Assembly (NCBI GenBank): GCA_029882355.1
Contig: JAOUKV010000028.1
Location: 1 to 37,755 of the forward strand
DNA length: 37,755 nt
Direction of reading: 5' to 3'
Source: Gammaproteobacteria bacterium
Lineage (GTDB): Bacteria > Pseudomonadota > Gammaproteobacteria > SZUA-229
Numbering within the stretch: position 1 is the stretch's first letter; each line of letters begins with the position of its first letter. Positions 1 to 8,231 of the stretch are shown in pieces. A model generated the notes under the pieces. It ran no database searches. It was given only the letters and a program-made list of their open reading frames with translations, and was not told the DNA's origin. The position numbers and the translations under genes were made by a program.

Positions 1-576
1 GGCTTGCAGGCGCGTTTGATGTCACAGGCCTTGCGTAAACTGACTGCTAATATCAAGCGTTCCAATACCTTAGTGATCTTTATTAATCAGATTCGTATGA
101 AGATTGGCGTCATGTTTGGTAGCCCTGAAACGACTACTGGTGGTAATGCGCTGAAATTCTATGCTTCAGTCCGTCTGGATATTCGTCGCACCGGCGCTAT
201 CAAGAAAGGCGATGAAGTTGTCGGAAACGAAACTAAGGTCAAAGTGGTTAAGAATAAAGTTGCGCCCCCGTTCAAAATCGTCAATTTCGAGATTCTGTAC
301 GGTGAAGGTATTTCACACGAGGGCGAGCTGATTGCCATGGGTGTGGATAACAACATCATCGATAAAGCCGGCGCCTGGTATAGCTACAATGGCGATCGCA
401 TTGGTCAGGGTAAAGAGAAGGTACGTGAGTTCCTTAAGGAGAATCCTGATAAGGCGGATGAGATTGAGGCGAAGCTACGTGAAATGTTGTTGCCTAAGCC
501 TAAATCTGCTGATGATATTACGGCTGAAGATGCTGCCGTGATGGACGCTGACGAGTCGATGCCCGAAGAGGTTTAG
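1..576 (+). CDS. recA: RecA recombinase, C-terminal part (5' end outside window)
   Basis: RecA forms a filament on single-stranded DNA, drives strand exchange and triggers LexA self-cleavage. The reading frame is open from base 1, so the start and the Walker A region lie upstream. What remains matches RecA from about the middle of the ATPase core: the [14 protein letters not shown] segment (Walker B neighbourhood and DNA-binding loop L1), [20 protein letters not shown] (loop L2), then the C-terminal domain with GAWYSY and an acidic tail ending in MPEEV. The acidic tail is typical of RecA. recX begins 8 bases after the stop, the usual arrangement for this regulator pair. Identification rests on near-verbatim agreement with well-known RecA sequence. 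Confidence 0.98.
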   Translation, partial: GLQARLMSQALRKLTANIKRSNTLVIFINQIRMKIGVMFGSPETTTGGNALKFYASVRLDIRRTGAIKKGDEVVGNETKVKVVKNKVAPPFKIVNFEILYGEGISHEGELIAMGVDNNIIDKAGAWYSYNGDRIGQGKEKVREFLKENPDKADEIEAKLREMLLPKPKSADDITAEDAAVMDADESMPEEV

Positions 577-584
577 TCGTATTG

Positions 585-1028
585 ATGGCTGCTCGGATGG
601 CATCCAGTGCGAAGCATGTTGCGGTTCGATTGCTTTCCAGGCGCGAGCATTCGGCCGAGGAGCTACGTCAGAAACTGACAAAGCGCGAATTTGAAGCCGA
701 TGAAATTGCCACCGCTCTGCTTGAGTTAAAGCAGGGCGACTGGCAGTCGGATGAGCGCTACGCTGAAGCCTATATTCGAAGTCGTCGCTTGAAGGGATAT
801 GGGCCTGTTCGCATTGCTTCGGAACTCAGGGATCGGGGCGTAGATGAGCTAATAGTCGATCGTTACTTATCGGCTGATGATGATGTCTGGTGGCAAGCAA
901 TAGTGCGTGAATATCAGAAAAAATACCATGGTAGTCAGTTCGAAGATTATCAGGAGAAAGCCAGGCGTATGCGTTTTTTGCAATATCGCGGGTTTTCATT
1001 AGATCAAATACATGAAGTTGTTAAATAG
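585..1028 (+). CDS. recX: Regulatory protein RecX
   Basis: RecX binds inside the RecA filament groove and limits RecA activity. The protein is about 147 aa, normal for the family, and shows the helical three-repeat pattern of RecX, with LLSRREHSAEELRQKL near the N terminus, a WQSDERYAEAYIRSR segment in the middle and a C-terminal MRFLQYRGFSLDQIHEVV. I chose the ATG at 585; a TTG directly before it and an ATG at 597 are in frame. A GAAGAGG stretch inside the end of recA could serve as a distant ribosome binding site, so the start is uncertain by a few codons. It follows recA by 8 bases and is probably cotranscribed with it, by read-through from the SOS promoter outside the window. Confidence 0.93.
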   Translation: MAARMASSAKHVAVRLLSRREHSAEELRQKLTKREFEADEIATALLELKQGDWQSDERYAEAYIRSRRLKGYGPVRIASELRDRGVDELIVDRYLSADDDVWWQAIVREYQKKYHGSQFEDYQEKARRMRFLQYRGFSLDQIHEVVK

Positions 1029-1073
1029 AATAAAAACAACAATATAACTAACTTATTAAAAGTAAAATATAAC

Positions 1074-3686
1074 ATGACTTCCAGCTCAGAACTCCGTCAG
1101 CAATTTCTCGAATTCTTCAAAAATAAAGGTCATGAGATCGTTTCGAGCAGTTCTCTGGTGCCCGGTAATGATCCTACATTGCTGTTCACTAACGCAGGTA
1201 TGGTTCAGTTCAAGGATGTTTTTCTGGGTCGTGATAAGCGAGCTTATACGCGTGCGACATCCAGTCAGCGCTGCGTACGCGCTGGCGGCAAGCATAACGA
1301 CCTGGAAAACGTCGGTTACACCGCGCGTCACCACACTTTTTTCGAGATGCTGGGTAATTTCAGTTTTGGCGATTATTTCAAGCAGGAAGCGATTGCCTAT
1401 GCCTGGGAGTTTTTGACCGAGGTGGTGGGTCTGCCCGAAGAGCGGCTTTGGGTGACGGTCTTCGAAGAAGATGATGAAGCCGCTGATATCTGGCTGAAAG
1501 ATGTCGGTGTCAGTCCGGATCGTTTTAGTCGTATTGGTGCCAAAGATAATTTCTGGTCGATGGGTGATACCGGCCCCTGTGGGCCGTGTACCGAGATCTT
1601 CTATGATCACGGTGCCGATATTGCCGGTGGGCCACCGGGAACGCCTGAAGAAGACGGTGATCGTTATATTGAGATCTGGAATCTGGTGTTCATGCAGTAC
1701 AACCGTAGCAGTGATGGTGAGCTGCACAACCTGCCAGCGCCATCGGTGGATACTGGCATGGGGCTGGAACGCCTGGCGGCCATTCTTCAGAATGTGCACA
1801 ACAACTACGACATCGACCTGTTCCAGTATTTGATTAAAGCTGCTGCTAAAGCGACTAATACTGATGATTTATCCAATAAATCATTGCGTGTTATCGCTGA
1901 TCACATTCGTTCCTGTGCTTTTTTGATTGTCGATGGTGTAATGCCGTCGAATGAAGGTCGTGGTTATGTTTTGCGTCGTATCATTCGTCGCGCTGCGCGT
2001 CACGCTCATAAGCTGGGTATGACCGGTTTGTTTTTCCATAAACTGGTCGCGCCGTTAGTTGATCAGATGGGTGAAGCTTATCCTGAGCTGGCCGAAGCGC
2101 AGGCTAATGTAGAGCGTGTGCTCAAGCTTGAAGAGGAGCGCTTTGCCGAGACACTGGATCAGGGTATGCGCATACTCGATGAGGCGATAGCCAGGCTCAA
2201 AGGAAAAACCATTCCTGGTGAGACCGCGTTCAAGCTTTATGATACATATGGCTTCCCGATTGACCTGACTGCAGACATCGCTCGTGAGCGGGATTTGCTG
2301 GTCGATCATGCCGGATTTGAAGTCGCCATGGATGAGCAGCGCGACCGTGCGCGCACCGCCAGTCAGTTTGGTGTGGACTACAACCGTGATATCGAAGTCG
2401 AAGCTGAAACCGATTTTACAGGTTACGATCACGTGGACGGATTCAGTAATATCAAAGAGTTATTTGTAGATTCTAATTCAGTTTCTTCTGTTGAAGCTGG
2501 GCAAAAAGCGATTGTCATTCTTGATCAGTCGCCGTTTTATGCGGAGTCAGGCGGGCAGGTGGGGGATGTCGGTGTGCTAACAACGGACTCCGCCAGCTTT
2601 GCCGTACAGGATACTCAGAAGCAGGGTAATAGCATTTTACATATCGGTGTTGTGGAGTCGGGCAGTCTGGCTGTGGATGACACGGTTCAGGCCTCAATTG
2701 ATAAGGATAACCGTCAGGCGGTTGGCTGTAATCATTCCGCGACTCATCTGATGCACGCCGCTTTGCGCGAAGTGCTGGGCGATCATGTTCAGCAGAAAGG
2801 TTCGTTGTGCGATGCTCAGCGTTTGCGTTTCGACTTCTCGCATTTTGAACCGATCAAGGCCAATGAATTACGCCAGATCGAGCGCAGGGTGAATCAGCAG
2901 ATTCGTCATAACTCAGAAGCTAATGTGAAAGAAATGGCCATTGAAGAGGCGAAAAAATCCGGTGCGATGGCATTGTTCGGTGAGAAATATAGCGATGTCG
3001 TGCGTGTTGTCTCGATGGGAGATGAGTCTGATGGTCGCTTCTCAACAGAATTATGCGGTGGTACACACGTTAATCGCATGGGTGATATAGGCTTTTTCAA
3101 GATCACCGCTGAGAGTGGTATCGCCTCGGGTGTTCGTCGTATCGAAGCGGTAACCGGCGCGGGTGCACTGGCCTGGGCTGAAGAGCGTGAAGCTCAGCTC
3201 GATGCGATAGCTGATCAGCTCAAAACCAGTCGTGATGACGTCGGCAACAAGGTGGATCAGCTGGCGAACCGGGTGCGTGAACAGGAAAAATTACTCGCGC
3301 AATTAAAGTCCAAACTGGCTTCACAGGCAGGCAGTGATCTCTCGTCACAGGCCGAAGATATCAATGGAGTGAAGGTACTGGCAGTGCAACTGGAGGGCGC
3401 TGATAGCAAGACCTTACGCGACACGATGGATCAGTTGAAAAACAAGCTTGGCTCATCCGCCATTGTCCTGGCCAGTGAAGAAGATGGTAAAGTGCGCCTG
3501 ATTGCAGGTGTTAGCAAAGATTTGATAAAAACAGTTAAGGCCGGTGATCTGGTCAATATCGCTGCCGCTGAGGTTGGAGGCAAGGGCGGTGGGCGCCCTG
3601 ATATGGCGCAGGCGGGTGGTGATCACCCTGAAAAAATTCCACAGGCACTGGCTGCGGCCAAGGCCTGGTTGAAAACAAACCTGTAA
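1074..3686 (+). CDS. alaS: Alanine--tRNA ligase
   Basis: This class II synthetase charges tRNA-Ala in the cytoplasm and hydrolyses Ser- and Gly-tRNA-Ala. It is 870 aa against 876 in E. coli, so complete. The aminoacylation core is seen in [35 protein letters not shown] and [17 protein letters not shown] near the N terminus, plus [18 protein letters not shown]. The editing domain carries both metal-binding signatures, HSATH and CGGTH. The C-terminal domain contains a coiled-coil stretch rich in Glu, Gln and Lys and ends with the glycine-rich [15 protein letters not shown] motif. It starts 45 AT-rich bases after recX. No frameshift or missing motif was seen. Confidence 0.98.
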   Translation: MTSSSELRQQFLEFFKNKGHEIVSSSSLVPGNDPTLLFTNAGMVQFKDVFLGRDKRAYTRATSSQRCVRAGGKHNDLENVGYTARHHTFFEMLGNFSFGDYFKQEAIAYAWEFLTEVVGLPEERLWVTVFEEDDEAADIWLKDVGVSPDRFSRIGAKDNFWSMGDTGPCGPCTEIFYDHGADIAGGPPGTPEEDGDRYIEIWNLVFMQYNRSSDGELHNLPAPSVDTGMGLERLAAILQNVHNNYDIDLFQYLIKAAAKATNTDDLSNKSLRVIADHIRSCAFLIVDGVMPSNEGRGYVLRRIIRRAARHAHKLGMTGLFFHKLVAPLVDQMGEAYPELAEAQANVERVLKLEEERFAETLDQGMRILDEAIARLKGKTIPGETAFKLYDTYGFPIDLTADIARERDLLVDHAGFEVAMDEQRDRARTASQFGVDYNRDIEVEAETDFTGYDHVDGFSNIKELFVDSNSVSSVEAGQKAIVILDQSPFYAESGGQVGDVGVLTTDSASFAVQDTQKQGNSILHIGVVESGSLAVDDTVQASIDKDNRQAVGCNHSATHLMHAALREVLGDHVQQKGSLCDAQRLRFDFSHFEPIKANELRQIERRVNQQIRHNSEANVKEMAIEEAKKSGAMALFGEKYSDVVRVVSMGDESDGRFSTELCGGTHVNRMGDIGFFKITAESGIASGVRRIEAVTGAGALAWAEEREAQLDAIADQLKTSRDDVGNKVDQLANRVREQEKLLAQLKSKLASQAGSDLSSQAEDINGVKVLAVQLEGADSKTLRDTMDQLKNKLGSSAIVLASEEDGKVRLIAGVSKDLIKTVKAGDLVNIAAAEVGGKGGGRPDMAQAGGDHPEKIPQALAAAKAWLKTNL

Positions 3687-3762
3687 GTACTGGTTGCCTT
3701 TATAATTATTCGCTTATATACTCTCATCTTATTGAATTTACATTGATAACTTTATATCAACT

Positions 3763-5004
3763 ATGGCTTTAATCGTACAAAAATACGGCGGAACTTCAGT
3801 TGGCTCTATCGAGAAAATCGGTAAAGTGGCTGATAAAGTCTGTGCGCTGGCTAAATCGGGTGATCAGGTCGTGGTTGCTGTTTCTGCGATGAGTGGCGAG
3901 ACCAATCGACTGCTTGCGCTTGCTAGCGAAATGAGCGAAAAGCCACATTCCCGCGAATTAGATGTGATTATTTCAACGGGTGAGCAAGTTACAATCGCAC
4001 TGTTGACTATGGCCTTGCTTGATAGAGGTTGTGATGCGCGTTCTTATACGGGTACGCAAATCAAAATGCTGACGGACAGTACGCACGGCAAAGCTAGGAT
4101 CCGCGAAGTGCAGTGCGAAGCAATGCGAGAAGACCTTGATGCAGGGCGTGTTGTCGTGGTCGCTGGTTTTCAGGGGGTCGATGAACACGGTCGTATCACC
4201 ACTTTGGGTCGTGGTGGTTCAGATACCACAGCCGTAGCGATTGCCGCTGCGCTGAAGGCTGATGAATGCCAGATTTATACTGATGTGGATGGGGTTTACA
4301 CGACCGATCCACGCGTCGAGCCCAAGGCTCGCAAACTTGATCATATTACTTTTGAAGAAATGCTGGAAATGGCTAGCCTGGGTTCAAAAGTGTTGCAGAT
4401 TCGTTCAGTTGAATTTGCGGGTAAATATAATGTCCCATTAAGGGTGTTACATTCTTTTGAAGAAGGTAGCGGTACTTTGATTGCGTTGGAGGATGATAAG
4501 GTGGAGCAAGCGTTAATTTCCGGTATTGCGTTCAATCGTGATGAAGCTCAATTGACTATGGCCGGTGTGCCCGATCAGCCTGGTGTGGCATCGAAGATAT
4601 TGGGGCCGATTACTAACGCTAATATCGAAATCGATATGATCGTACAGAACGTGGGCGCCGACGGCTGTACCGATTTTACCTTCACCGTGCATCGTAATGA
4701 TTATGAAGTGGCTCATGAATTGCTTAAGAAAACTTCAGTAGAATTGGGTGCCAAAGCTGTCATCGGTGATGATAAAATTGTTAAAATATCACTGGTGGGT
4801 GTCGGTATGCGTTCACACGCAGGCATAGCTAACACCATGTTTCAGACGCTAGCGGATGAAAATATTAATATCCGTATGATCTCGACTTCAGAAATTAAGG
4901 TTTCAGTGGTTGTTGATGAAAAGTATTTAGAGTTGGGTGTTCGAAGTCTGCATGAGGCTTTTGGTCTTGATAGTGACGGCCAGCTAAGTAGTCTGGCAGG
5001 GTAA
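3763..5004 (+). CDS. lysC: Aspartate kinase
   Basis: Aspartokinase phosphorylates L-aspartate in the first step of the lysine, threonine, methionine and diaminopimelate pathway. At 413 aa it matches the monofunctional Pseudomonas/Corynebacterium-type enzyme. The N-terminal kinase domain shows VQKYGGTSVGS (nucleotide-binding Lys) and TLGRGGSDTTAVAIAAAL. Two C-terminal ACT domains follow, the first around AGVPDQPGVASKILGPI and the second around GMRSHAGIANTMFQTLADEN. Feedback inhibition by lysine and/or threonine is expected for the family but not shown by the sequence. In this type an internal start can give a separate small regulatory subunit; I did not identify one with confidence. Its place between alaS and csrA is a known gammaproteobacterial order. 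Confidence 0.96.
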   Translation: MALIVQKYGGTSVGSIEKIGKVADKVCALAKSGDQVVVAVSAMSGETNRLLALASEMSEKPHSRELDVIISTGEQVTIALLTMALLDRGCDARSYTGTQIKMLTDSTHGKARIREVQCEAMREDLDAGRVVVVAGFQGVDEHGRITTLGRGGSDTTAVAIAAALKADECQIYTDVDGVYTTDPRVEPKARKLDHITFEEMLEMASLGSKVLQIRSVEFAGKYNVPLRVLHSFEEGSGTLIALEDDKVEQALISGIAFNRDEAQLTMAGVPDQPGVASKILGPITNANIEIDMIVQNVGADGCTDFTFTVHRNDYEVAHELLKKTSVELGAKAVIGDDKIVKISLVGVGMRSHAGIANTMFQTLADENINIRMISTSEIKVSVVVDEKYLELGVRSLHEAFGLDSDGQLSSLAG

Positions 5005-5137
5005 TAAATTTAGACCGGTACGTTGCCCCAGCGTATCAAATAGGTTTTTTGGGGAGAAGTGGAAAACTAACGGAAAGGTTCGCGCTATTTTCGAGTGATC
5101 TGCTTTTTAAACAGGTAGGCAGCATGGAGAAAAGGAA
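5005..5137 (+). promoter_or_regulatory. csrA leader with five GGA motifs, including the Shine-Dalgarno
   Basis: The 133 bases between lysC and csrA contain GGA triplets at 5053, 5061, 5072, 5126 and 5134; the last lies in the AAGGAAATG ribosome-binding region directly before the ATG. CsrA binds GGA-containing sites, often in hairpin loops and over the Shine-Dalgarno, and E. coli csrA represses its own translation this way. The GGA motifs are seen; autoregulation here is inferred. No clear sigma70 promoter could be picked out. Confidence 0.5.
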
Positions 5138-5374
5138 ATGTTGATATTGACAAGACGCGTTGGTGAAACGCTGATGATTGGTGATGATGTAACAGTAACT
5201 GTACTGGGTGTTAAGGGTAATCAGGTTCGTATAGGAATCAATGCCCCTAAAGATGTTTCAGTGCATCGTGAAGAAATTTACGAGCGAATCAAAGCTGAAC
5301 AAGGTGGCGGTAGTGTTACTAGTGGTGCTGTTATTGCCGCTGATGACGAAAATGAGAATAAGGGTAATATATAG
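5138..5374 (+). CDS. csrA: Carbon storage regulator CsrA (long C-terminal tail)
   Basis: CsrA is a small dimeric RNA-binding protein that controls translation and stability of mRNAs for carbon metabolism, motility and biofilm formation. The first 55 or so residues are textbook Csr[35 protein letters not shown] and [12 protein letters not shown], including the N-terminal LTRR strand and the VHREEI strand whose Arg contacts RNA. The total of 78 aa exceeds the usual 61-65 because of a Gly/Ser/Ala- and then Glu/Asn-rich tail after residue 55. The AAGGA ribosome binding site just before the ATG makes the start certain. It precedes tRNA-Ser and tRNA-Arg, as in E. coli. Confidence 0.97.
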   Translation: MLILTRRVGETLMIGDDVTVTVLGVKGNQVRIGINAPKDVSVHREEIYERIKAEQGGGSVTSGAVIAADDENENKGNI

Positions 5375-5396
5375 TTGAATAAAGGCTTTACCCGAT

Positions 5397-5463
5397 AACC
5401 GAACACAGGTATCCTTCGCACGGTTGAAAAAAACCGGCGATAGCTATCTGGGTTCGGTTTTTA
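5397..5463 (+). terminator. Rho-independent terminator after csrA
   Basis: An outer stem is formed by AACCGAACACAG (5397-5408) and CTGGGTTCGGTT (5448-5459), with one mismatch, and runs into a T-rich tract. An inner hairpin, CGGTT/AACCG (5421-5436), sits in its loop. It lies 22 bases after the csrA stop and before the tRNA genes. The two-tier stem is larger than a usual terminator but the outer stem plus T tract is convincing. Confidence 0.75.
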
Positions 5464-5508
5464 TTTTGGATGCTTTTTATCCGAAAACGAGAAGGTTTTA
5501 ACGAATAT

Positions 5509-5601
5509 GGAGAGCTGGCCGAGTGGCCGAAGGCGCTCCCCTGCTAAGGGAGTATGGGGTTTATAGCCTCATCGAGGGTTCGAATCCCTCGCTCTCCGCC
5601 A
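5509..5601 (+). tRNA. tRNA-Ser (anticodon GCT)
   Basis: Acceptor arms GGAGAGC (5509-5515) and GCTCTCC (5591-5597) pair perfectly, followed by a discriminator G and an encoded CCA. The anticodon stem CTCCC/GGGAG encloses the loop CTGCTAA, giving anticodon GCT (reads AGC/AGT). The long variable arm expected for a class II tRNA is present, and the T arm is GAGGG-TTCGAAT-CCCTC. The position after csrA matches serV in E. coli. Confidence 0.97.
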
Positions 5602-5772
5602 TTATTTTAAGTTTTGGAACATAGTATTCCTGCTTTAAATACCGTGAGACGAACCTGGGAAGAGGTTTATAAAAATCACAAGGACTGAGATTGTCGAATA
5701 ATTGCTGTTTTGCAGTATTATTCATTGACGTGGGATAGCGAAGAAACGATAATTCGCGCTCCACAGAATTAC

Positions 5773-5849
5773 GCGCCTGTAGCTCAGCTGGATAGAGTAC
5801 TCGGCTACGAACCGAGCGGTCGGAGGTTCGAATCCTTCCAGGCGCACCA
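5773..5849 (+). tRNA. tRNA-Arg (anticodon ACG)
   Basis: Acceptor arms GCGCCTG (5773-5779) and CAGGCGC (5839-5845) pair, followed by discriminator A and an encoded CCA. The anticodon stem CTCGG/CCGAG holds the loop CTACGAA, giving ACG, which is normally deaminated to ICG to read CGN codons. The T arm has the standard TTCGAAT loop. This matches the argV-type gene found beside tRNA-Ser after csrA in E. coli; only one copy is present here. Confidence 0.97.
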
Positions 5850-5855
5850 TATAAC

Positions 5856-5882
5856 AAAAGTCCCTTATTTGGGGCTTTTTTT
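5856..5882 (+). terminator. Rho-independent terminator after tRNA-Arg
   Basis: AAAAGTCCC and GGGGCTTTT form a short stem around a TTATTT loop, followed directly by a run of T. It lies a few bases after the tRNA CCA end and closes the csrA/tRNA block. Confidence 0.75.
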
Positions 5883-6148
5883 ATGCCGATTGGTTAATGG
5901 TCGTTTCTTTGCCCAATTTTTTTTGCTATCAGATGTTTACTAAAGTAAGTCGATATAATTCAAATGGTTGCGTGACTATTTTTTCCTTGTATTATAAACT
6001 GACGAGCTTATTGCTAAAAAGCGTATGAATTTGGCGATATATGTGCCCATCGACGGCGTTAAATCAATAAAAACGGTTAGCTTGCCGATCGACTAATTTC
6101 TTTAAATGGTCGACAGGGAGGCATTAAATTTATTAAACAAGGATTACA
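5883..6148 (+). promoter_or_regulatory. Intergenic region upstream of the two-partner secretion operon, with a weak promoter candidate
   Basis: This AT-rich stretch holds no credible gene. The best sigma70-like pair I found is TTGCGT (5968-5973) and TATTAT (5990-5995) with 16-base spacing; another TATAAT at 5954 lacks a matching -35. That would give a leader of roughly 150 bases before tpsB, long enough to hold regulatory sites. A short inverted repeat (TCGAC/GTCGA) lies near 6090-6115. AAGGA at 6139-6143 is the ribosome binding site for the following TTG start. Confidence 0.3.
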
Positions 6149-8185
6149 TTGGATATTGCTGTTCCTATGTGTGTGTCAAATATTAAAAATAATGTAGTGG
6201 CTAACTGGGATTTCCATTCCATAATCAGCCTTTTTTCAATTGGTCTTTTTATCGCTTTGGTGGCTGTTACCGACCTGCAGGCATCGCCAGCAGCTGAAGC
6301 TCTTGATGCTGCTCCACAAGCCTCTTCGCAAAATCCCGGTGATATCAGTCCCAGGCTTGATCAGCTTATTCATCGTGATACTAATACCTCTCTGGATGTT
6401 CCTCCTGTATACCAACGACCTTTAGGTGTTGATGCCGGTACTCGCTTGCACGTCAAAAAATTTGTTGTTACCGGTGTTAATGATTGGCCTGATTTGAACA
6501 TCACGCAGGATCGTATTGATAGTCTGGTAGAGAAGCTCAGGCTTGAAATGCAGACCATTGAAGTAATGAATGAATATGGTCTGACCAAAGAGGATATGGA
6601 GGAAGCTGGAAAGCACCTTAAGGATTCTTTGTATTCGGATGATGAAGAAGCGGCTAAGAATAATGCTCAGTTTCTAAATCAACTACGTAAGAATAAAAAA
6701 TATCGAGAAGAAATGAGTATTGGTCAGTTGCAGGATGTTGCTAACCAGATTACTGATATATATCGGAGTGCTGGCTTTGTCATCGCCCAGGCTTATATAC
6801 CGCAGCAGAAAGTTGAGGATGGAGTTGTCAATATTCATGTTCAGGAAGGAACACTGGGAGAGGTAGTTGTTGAGGGAAATAAGGATTATTCAGAAAAGTT
6901 AATTCAAAATATTTTTAAAAATCTTCAGAATAAGAGCGTGACTAAGCAGTCGCTAGAAAATGCACTTTTTTCTTTAAGTGATTATCCGGGCCTCGTTGCT
7001 TATGGTGTTTTACAAGCGGGACAGAATGTCGGCGAAACAAATTTGTTGGTAAAAGTTCAGGAAGAAGAGCCCCGTGAGTTCACAGTACGCATGGATAATT
7101 ATGGCACTGAATCGACTGGTGAGAATCGACTCACGTTAAGTTACACAGAAAATAATTTATTTGGTAATGCTGACAGTATCGACCTCAGTCTGTTACAAAC
7201 ATTTACGCCGACGAATAACTTTTTTGGTGGTATCAAATATAAAACGCCTGTGATTAGCCATAACACCTTGTTTGGATTGGGCTGGTCGACTAATGGCTAT
7301 GATGTTGGTGGTCTTCAGATCGAAGGCATTAGTGGTGAGGTAGATACTTCTAATTTATTTGTAAGTCATCAATTTGTGCGTAGCCGGGGTAGTAATATAT
7401 TTGGCAAGTTTGAGATATCGCGTAAAGCTGCAGAAACAAAGATGTTAACTGCAGCTACAAATTATTCTTTGAATGAAGCAGTGTTGAGTGCTTTGGTGTT
7501 GGAGATGGGTTTTGATGTGCTCGATAAAAAATATAAGGGTATTAATCAGGGGACGATTAAATACACGCATGGCCTCGAAGACTTTCTGGGGTCAACTACT
7601 CAGGAAGATGCTGCCTTGTTGACTTCAGGTCGTATAGGCGCCGTTTCAGGTGAAATTGCAACCAGTGATTTTGCCAAATTAAACTGGAACGTGGCTCGTC
7701 TGCAATTGATAGATAAATACCAGAACATCTTATTACGCTTTTCCGGACAGTACACCGATGATTTATTAGTGCCTGTAGAGCAGTCTGGTCTGGGTGGGCC
7801 GAATAATGTCAGAGCTTTCGCTCCTTCCGTGGTGTTAAGAGACAGTAGTGTGTTCCTGTCGTTAGACTGGAACTTTAATGCGCCATTTTTCTACAATGCC
7901 AGGGCATTTGACGGTTGGAAATGGGGTGAGATTTTGCAGTTGTCTATATTCGCTGATTACGTGAAAGGCAGCAATAATGACATTGATCCGACGAGCCGTG
8001 ATGAAGAAGATGTCAGTATCTCTGGTTACGGTGTGGCTGCGCAATTATTGTTACCCGGAAAAATGCAATTACGACTGGATGTCGGCAAGCCGTTTAGTGC
8101 GTTGGAAATTCCAAGTGTGACTGGTGGTGATCCTGAAATCTTAGATGATGTGCAGCTCTACCTGACCTTTAGTTACACGGGTTAG
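6149..8185 (+). CDS. Two-partner secretion transporter TpsB (ShlB/FhaC/HecB family)
   Basis: TpsB proteins are 16-strand outer-membrane barrels that recognise the TPS domain of a partner exoprotein in the periplasm and export it. A hydrophobic stretch at residues 25-40 followed by LQA forms the signal peptide. POTRA 1 (about 100-234) ends in AYIPQQKVEDGVVNIHVQEG, a hallmark of the family, and POTRA 2 spans about 236-305. The rest is barrel, with GGPNNVRAF (V554-F557), the conserved VRG/A-Y/F lid-loop motif. About 55 extra charged residues (131-190) are inserted in POTRA 1, and the total of 678 aa is longer than usual (around 550-590). The start is TTG at 6149, chosen for AAGGA five bases upstream; an ATG at 6167 is the alternative and has no such site. 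The partner tpsA begins 46 bases downstream. Confidence 0.92.
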   Translation: MDIAVPMCVSNIKNNVVANWDFHSIISLFSIGLFIALVAVTDLQASPAAEALDAAPQASSQNPGDISPRLDQLIHRDTNTSLDVPPVYQRPLGVDAGTRLHVKKFVVTGVNDWPDLNITQDRIDSLVEKLRLEMQTIEVMNEYGLTKEDMEEAGKHLKDSLYSDDEEAAKNNAQFLNQLRKNKKYREEMSIGQLQDVANQITDIYRSAGFVIAQAYIPQQKVEDGVVNIHVQEGTLGEVVVEGNKDYSEKLIQNIFKNLQNKSVTKQSLENALFSLSDYPGLVAYGVLQAGQNVGETNLLVKVQEEEPREFTVRMDNYGTESTGENRLTLSYTENNLFGNADSIDLSLLQTFTPTNNFFGGIKYKTPVISHNTLFGLGWSTNGYDVGGLQIEGISGEVDTSNLFVSHQFVRSRGSNIFGKFEISRKAAETKMLTAATNYSLNEAVLSALVLEMGFDVLDKKYKGINQGTIKYTHGLEDFLGSTTQEDAALLTSGRIGAVSGEIATSDFAKLNWNVARLQLIDKYQNILLRFSGQYTDDLLVPVEQSGLGGPNNVRAFAPSVVLRDSSVFLSLDWNFNAPFFYNARAFDGWKWGEILQLSIFADYVKGSNNDIDPTSRDEEDVSISGYGVAAQLLLPGKMQLRLDVGKPFSALEIPSVTGGDPEILDDVQLYLTFSYTG

Positions 8186-8231
8186 GTTTGGTGTGCACTT
8201 TACAATTAATAATGGATGAGTTGATACTGCG

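Noticed and set aside
1086-1799. 237-codon frame antisense to alaS
   Set aside because: It lies wholly inside alaS on the other strand, has no recognisable domain or ribosome binding site, and is a by-product of alaS codon composition.
5561-5943. Open frames on both strands over the tRNA genes, with peptides such as GAPGRIRTSDRSVRSR and APVAQLDRVLGYEPSGRRF
   Set aside because: These are the well-known spurious translations of tRNA sequence found in many databases; they are not genes.
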